64,000 bases of DNA from positions 1 to 64,000 of the forward strand of contig DRFJ01000014.1 of assembly GCA_011050615.1 (NCBI GenBank). The letters are read 5' to 3'. Position numbers and translations under genes: made by a program. Positions 61,282 through 64,000 of this stretch are shown here, piece by piece. Source of the DNA: Bacteroidota bacterium (GTDB lineage: Bacteria; Bacteroidota; Bacteroidia; Bacteroidales; VadinHA17). A model generated the notes under the pieces. It searched no databases. It was not told where the DNA came from and saw nothing but the letters and a program-made list of their open reading frames with translations. Every line of letters begins with the position of its first letter. Positions within the stretch are counted from its first letter, which is position 1.

Positions 61282-62145
61282 ATGGCAAAGACTGAAACCA
61301 GGAAAAGAAACTGGAGAGACAAGTACCGTTTTTCCATTTACAATGACAAAACATTTGAAGAGGTCTGGCATGTGCGTATGACAAGGTATAACGGTTTTCT
61401 GTTGCTTGTCTTTCTTATCCTTTTCGTTGTTGGCCTGACAACTGTTCTTATAGCATTTACCAACCTCAGGGAGTTGATTCCGGGTTACCCTGATGGTAAC
61501 ACCAGGCGTAATATTAGAATGAATGCCATTCGACTTGATTCGCTCGAATATGAACTTGAACTCAGGGATCAGTATTTTGCCAACCTGAATGCAATAATAT
61601 CTGGCAGAGAGCCCGTAGACAGGGTAGCCGGTCAGGATACAATGGAAAATTATGCAGAGATAACATTTAATAATTCCGAGGAGGATTCTTTACTGAGATT
61701 GCAGGTTGAAAGGGAAGAGCAGTATAATTTAACCTTCCTGGCAGATCAGGCGGGACGTAATATTAACCTTTCGAGTGTTCATTTTTTCCCCCCGGTAAAA
61801 GGTATAGTAACCGGGCATTTTAATCCGCGCACCAGGCATTACGGGACTGACATTGTTACTTCACCCAAGGCTGTTGTCTCAGCAACACTCGACGGTACGG
61901 TTATGTTTACCGGCTGGACAATGGAGACAGGCTGGGTTATACAGATCCAACACTCAAATAACCTCATTTCTGTTTATAAGCATAATGCCACACTGCTTAA
62001 GGAAGCGGGTGACGGGGTGCATGCAGGCGAAGGAATTGCCGTGGTAGGAGATTCAGGTGAATTGTATACCTCGGGTCCGCATTTGCATTTCGAAATATGG
62101 CATAACGGGGAAGCTGTAAATCCTGAAGATTACTTACTTTTCTAA
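61282..62145 (+). CDS. M23-family (LytM) metallopeptidase, membrane anchored
   Basis: 287 aa. Membrane segment about 37-60, short coiled region, then an M23 domain (about 170-285). Zinc ligands His186 and Asp190 (HYGTD) and His269 (HLHFE) are all present, so it could cut peptidoglycan cross-bridges. The conserved second His region reads VYKHN in place of Y(A/G)H. No extra repeats. Starts 2 nt after the superoxide reductase gene. Confidence 0.9.
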   Translation: MAKTETRKRNWRDKYRFSIYNDKTFEEVWHVRMTRYNGFLLLVFLILFVVGLTTVLIAFTNLRELIPGYPDGNTRRNIRMNAIRLDSLEYELELRDQYFANLNAIISGREPVDRVAGQDTMENYAEITFNNSEEDSLLRLQVEREEQYNLTFLADQAGRNINLSSVHFFPPVKGIVTGHFNPRTRHYGTDIVTSPKAVVSATLDGTVMFTGWTMETGWVIQIQHSNNLISVYKHNATLLKEAGDGVHAGEGIAVVGDSGELYTSGPHLHFEIWHNGEAVNPEDYLLF

Positions 62146-62164
62146 ATTATAAAGGAGATAAAGC

Positions 62165-63328
62165 GTGAAGCGGCTGGCTGTTCTGGGTTCTACGGGTTCA
62201 ATAGGCACACAAACGCTGGATGTTATTGAGAGTCATCCTGATGACTTTACTGTTGAGTTGCTAACGGCATACAATAATGTTGACCGGCTGATAGCTCAGG
62301 CCAAAAAGCACAGACCTGATACAGTCGTAATAGTAAATGAAGATCACTATAAAATATTAAAAGACAAGCTTTCCGGGCTACCCATAAAAGTGTATGCTGG
62401 CTTAAGTGCTGTGGAGCAGCTTATTGCCATGCCGGGTATTGATATGGTAGTGGCTGCCATGGTTGGTTTTTCAGGGCTCAGACCTGTAATAAAGGCTATC
62501 GAATCAGGTAAGGATATTGCACTGGCGAATAAGGAGACCCTGGTAGTAGCCGGCGGGATTATCAACGGGCTGGTGATGGAACATGGTGTAAAAATTATAC
62601 CTGTCGATTCGGAACATTCAGCCATACTGCAGTGTCTTACCGGAGAATCGGACAATCCTGTTGAAAAAATCACCCTGACCGCCTCAGGGGGTCCATTCAG
62701 GAATTATTCAATTGACAGGCTCTGCAATGTGAGGCCAGAGGAAGCTTTAAAACACCCAAACTGGGCAATGGGAAACAAAATAACCATTGATTCGGCTTCA
62801 ATGATGAATAAAGGACTTGAAGTTATAGAGGCCAAATGGTTTTTTGACATACGCCCTGACCAGATAGAGGTAATAATTCATCCACAGTCAATAATTCATT
62901 CCTTTGTTCATTTTTCTGATGGCTCAATTAAAGCACAGCTTGGCCTGCCCGATATGCGTTTGCCAATAATATATGCCCTAAGCTACCCGAACCGCATGAG
63001 TACTGATCTTCCAAGGTTTGATTTCAGGCAGTTCAATAAGCTTACTTTCGAGGAGGTCGATACAAAAAAATTTCGTAATCTTGCACTCGCTTATAAAGCC
63101 CTTGAAAAAGGAGGAAATTTACCCTGTGCAATGAATGCTGCTAACGAAATTGCCGTGGAGGCTTTCCTGGATGAGAGAATAGGTTTTATGCAAATGACCG
63201 GGGTGATTGAAAAAATTATGGATGGTATGAAATATATACAGAACCCGGGCATTGAAGACCTTGAGGAAACAGACAGGTTTAGCAGGATAGCTGCCGGGGA
63301 GTATATTCAAAAAATAGTTGTGAAATGA
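62165..63328 (+). CDS. dxr: 1-deoxy-D-xylulose 5-phosphate reductoisomerase
   Basis: Second MEP-pathway enzyme and target of fosmidomycin. 387 aa, start GTG at 62165. NADPH motif GSTGSIG (8-14), ALANKETLVVAGG, metal/substrate region VDSEHSAI, SGGPFR, HPNWAMGNKITIDSASMMNKGLE. Its 3' end overlaps rseP by 4 nt (ATGA), so the two are co-translated. Confidence 0.96.
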   Translation: MKRLAVLGSTGSIGTQTLDVIESHPDDFTVELLTAYNNVDRLIAQAKKHRPDTVVIVNEDHYKILKDKLSGLPIKVYAGLSAVEQLIAMPGIDMVVAAMVGFSGLRPVIKAIESGKDIALANKETLVVAGGIINGLVMEHGVKIIPVDSEHSAILQCLTGESDNPVEKITLTASGGPFRNYSIDRLCNVRPEEALKHPNWAMGNKITIDSASMMNKGLEVIEAKWFFDIRPDQIEVIIHPQSIIHSFVHFSDGSIKAQLGLPDMRLPIIYALSYPNRMSTDLPRFDFRQFNKLTFEEVDTKKFRNLALAYKALEKGGNLPCAMNAANEIAVEAFLDERIGFMQMTGVIEKIMDGMKYIQNPGIEDLEETDRFSRIAAGEYIQKIVVK

Positions 63329-64000
63329 CGGTCCTGATAAAAATAATGCAATTTATACTGAGCCTTTCCGTGATAGTTATTATCCACGAAATGGGTCATT
63401 TTCTTTTTGCCAAGTTGTTTAAAACGAGGGTGGAGAAATTTTATCTTTTCTTTGACCCCTGGTTCTCCCTGTTCAAATTCAAAAAGGGTGAAACTGAATA
63501 TGGTATAGGGTGGCTGCCCCTGGGGGGATATGTGAAAATAGCAGGAATGATCGACGAATCAATGGACCGTGAACAGATGAAGAAAGCTCCCCAGCCATAT
63601 GAATTCAGGTCCAAGCCATCGTGGCAGAGACTTATAATTATGCTGGGAGGTGTATTTTTCAATTTTATCCTTGCAATGGTGCTGTACGTAATAGTGCTCT
63701 TTTCATGGGGTGAAACATACCTGCCGACAGAAAATGTGAAATATGGCATAGTCACTGATTCTGTCGGGCATGAGATGGGCTTGAGGGATGGTGATAAAAT
63801 AGTGTCTGTTGATGGTAAGTATATTGAAAATTTCTACGAAATAATTCCTGATATAATACTTAACGAGCGGGAACAGATTACAGTGGAGAGAGACGGGCAA
63901 CTGGTGGAAATAGATATTGACAGGAAATTTATTCCTGCTATCATAAAAGGACAGGGAAGAATTGATGCCCGCATGCCCTTTATGCCCTTTGTGGTTTCAG
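63325..64000 (+). CDS. rseP: RseP-family site-2 protease (partial, runs off window)
   Basis: First 225 codons. Membrane helix 1 with the zinc motif HEMGH (His21, Glu22, His25), then GYVKIAGM typical of the family, LGGVFFNF near residue 113 and the beginning of a PDZ domain (DSVGHEMGLRDGDKIVSVDG). The second metal motif (NxxPxPxLDG) should lie past the window end. It is an intramembrane protease for membrane-bound regulators; anti-sigma factors are typical targets. ATG overlaps the dxr stop. Confidence 0.93.
   Translation, partial: MTVLIKIMQFILSLSVIVIIHEMGHFLFAKLFKTRVEKFYLFFDPWFSLFKFKKGETEYGIGWLPLGGYVKIAGMIDESMDREQMKKAPQPYEFRSKPSWQRLIIMLGGVFFNFILAMVLYVIVLFSWGETYLPTENVKYGIVTDSVGHEMGLRDGDKIVSVDGKYIENFYEIIPDIILNEREQITVERDGQLVEIDIDRKFIPAIIKGQGRIDARMPFMPFVVS

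Overview
The window looks like a chromosomal piece of a member of the Bacteroidota, probably Bacteroidales/Marinilabiliales-like. The evidence is the family content (ECF sigma plus DUF4974-type FecR, STN/CarboxypepD_reg proteins, lamin-tail secreted protein, DUF2723 and DUF6427-like membrane proteins, Bacteroidota-type arginine decarboxylase and Mpl) and promoters of the Bacteroidota type (TTTG at -33, about 19-20 nt, TAnnTTTG at -7). The clearest promoters lie in front of tRNA-Ala and tRNA-fMet. Nearly all of the window is protein coding; there is no phage, intact insertion sequence or CRISPR array.

Layout. 1-578: gene-free leader with a 32-bp perfect palindrome and GC-rich repeats. 578-5.9 kb: a DPP-IV-like peptidase, dxs and an OmpA-type lipoprotein. 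5.9-10.3 kb: a minus-strand regulatory operon (CarboxypepD_reg protein, ECF sigma, FecR anti-sigma, STN-CarboxypepD_reg protein) with no TonB-dependent barrel. 10.6-18.2 kb: the translation cluster rplM-rpsI-rpsB-tsf ... pyrH-frr, split by an opposite-strand polyamine cassette (arginine decarboxylase, agmatinase, deoxyhypusine-synthase-like enzyme). 18.4-25 kb: alkyladenine glycosylase, DUF2723 protein, polysaccharide deacetylase, purD, membrane protein. 25-29.5 kb: secreted and hypothetical proteins, a frame-broken gene, an S9 peptidase, a GH3 tail remnant and tRNA-Ala. 29.6-33.9 kb: TonB, a lipoprotein, hflX, asd. 34-42.8 kb: lamin-tail protein, operon sppA-lpxK-pnp-MFS, folK, radC. 42.8-47 kb: rpsT, tRNA-Glu, small barrel, mpl-zupT, metallo-hydrolase. 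47-54 kb: an accessory stretch with a nucleoside-hydrolase/FmdE fusion, a tetraheme-cytochrome/FGE fusion, two Gfo/Idh oxidoreductases and a collapsed sialic-acid-type locus. 54-57 kb: fumarase, a YdeI remnant, an SDR. 57-60.4 kb: deca-heme lipoprotein plus tandem rhodanese, divergent from a Crp/Fnr regulator. 60.5-64 kb: tRNA-fMet, superoxide reductase, M23 peptidase, dxr, rseP (cut by the window end).

How the genes work together. dxs and dxr give the first two steps of the MEP isoprenoid pathway. lpxK, mpl, sppA, rseP and the M23 peptidase are envelope biogenesis and quality control. Superoxide reductase, an O2-labile class I fumarase, multiheme cytochromes and a Crp/Fnr regulator suggest an anaerobic or microaerobic life. 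The points most worth a second look are the bacterial DHS-like enzyme in the polyamine cassette, the NrfH-FGE fusion, the deca-heme/rhodanese/Crp locus with 42-bp-phased repeats, the sigma switch without a receptor barrel, and two genes whose reading frame breaks at an A6 tract directly after the start codon.
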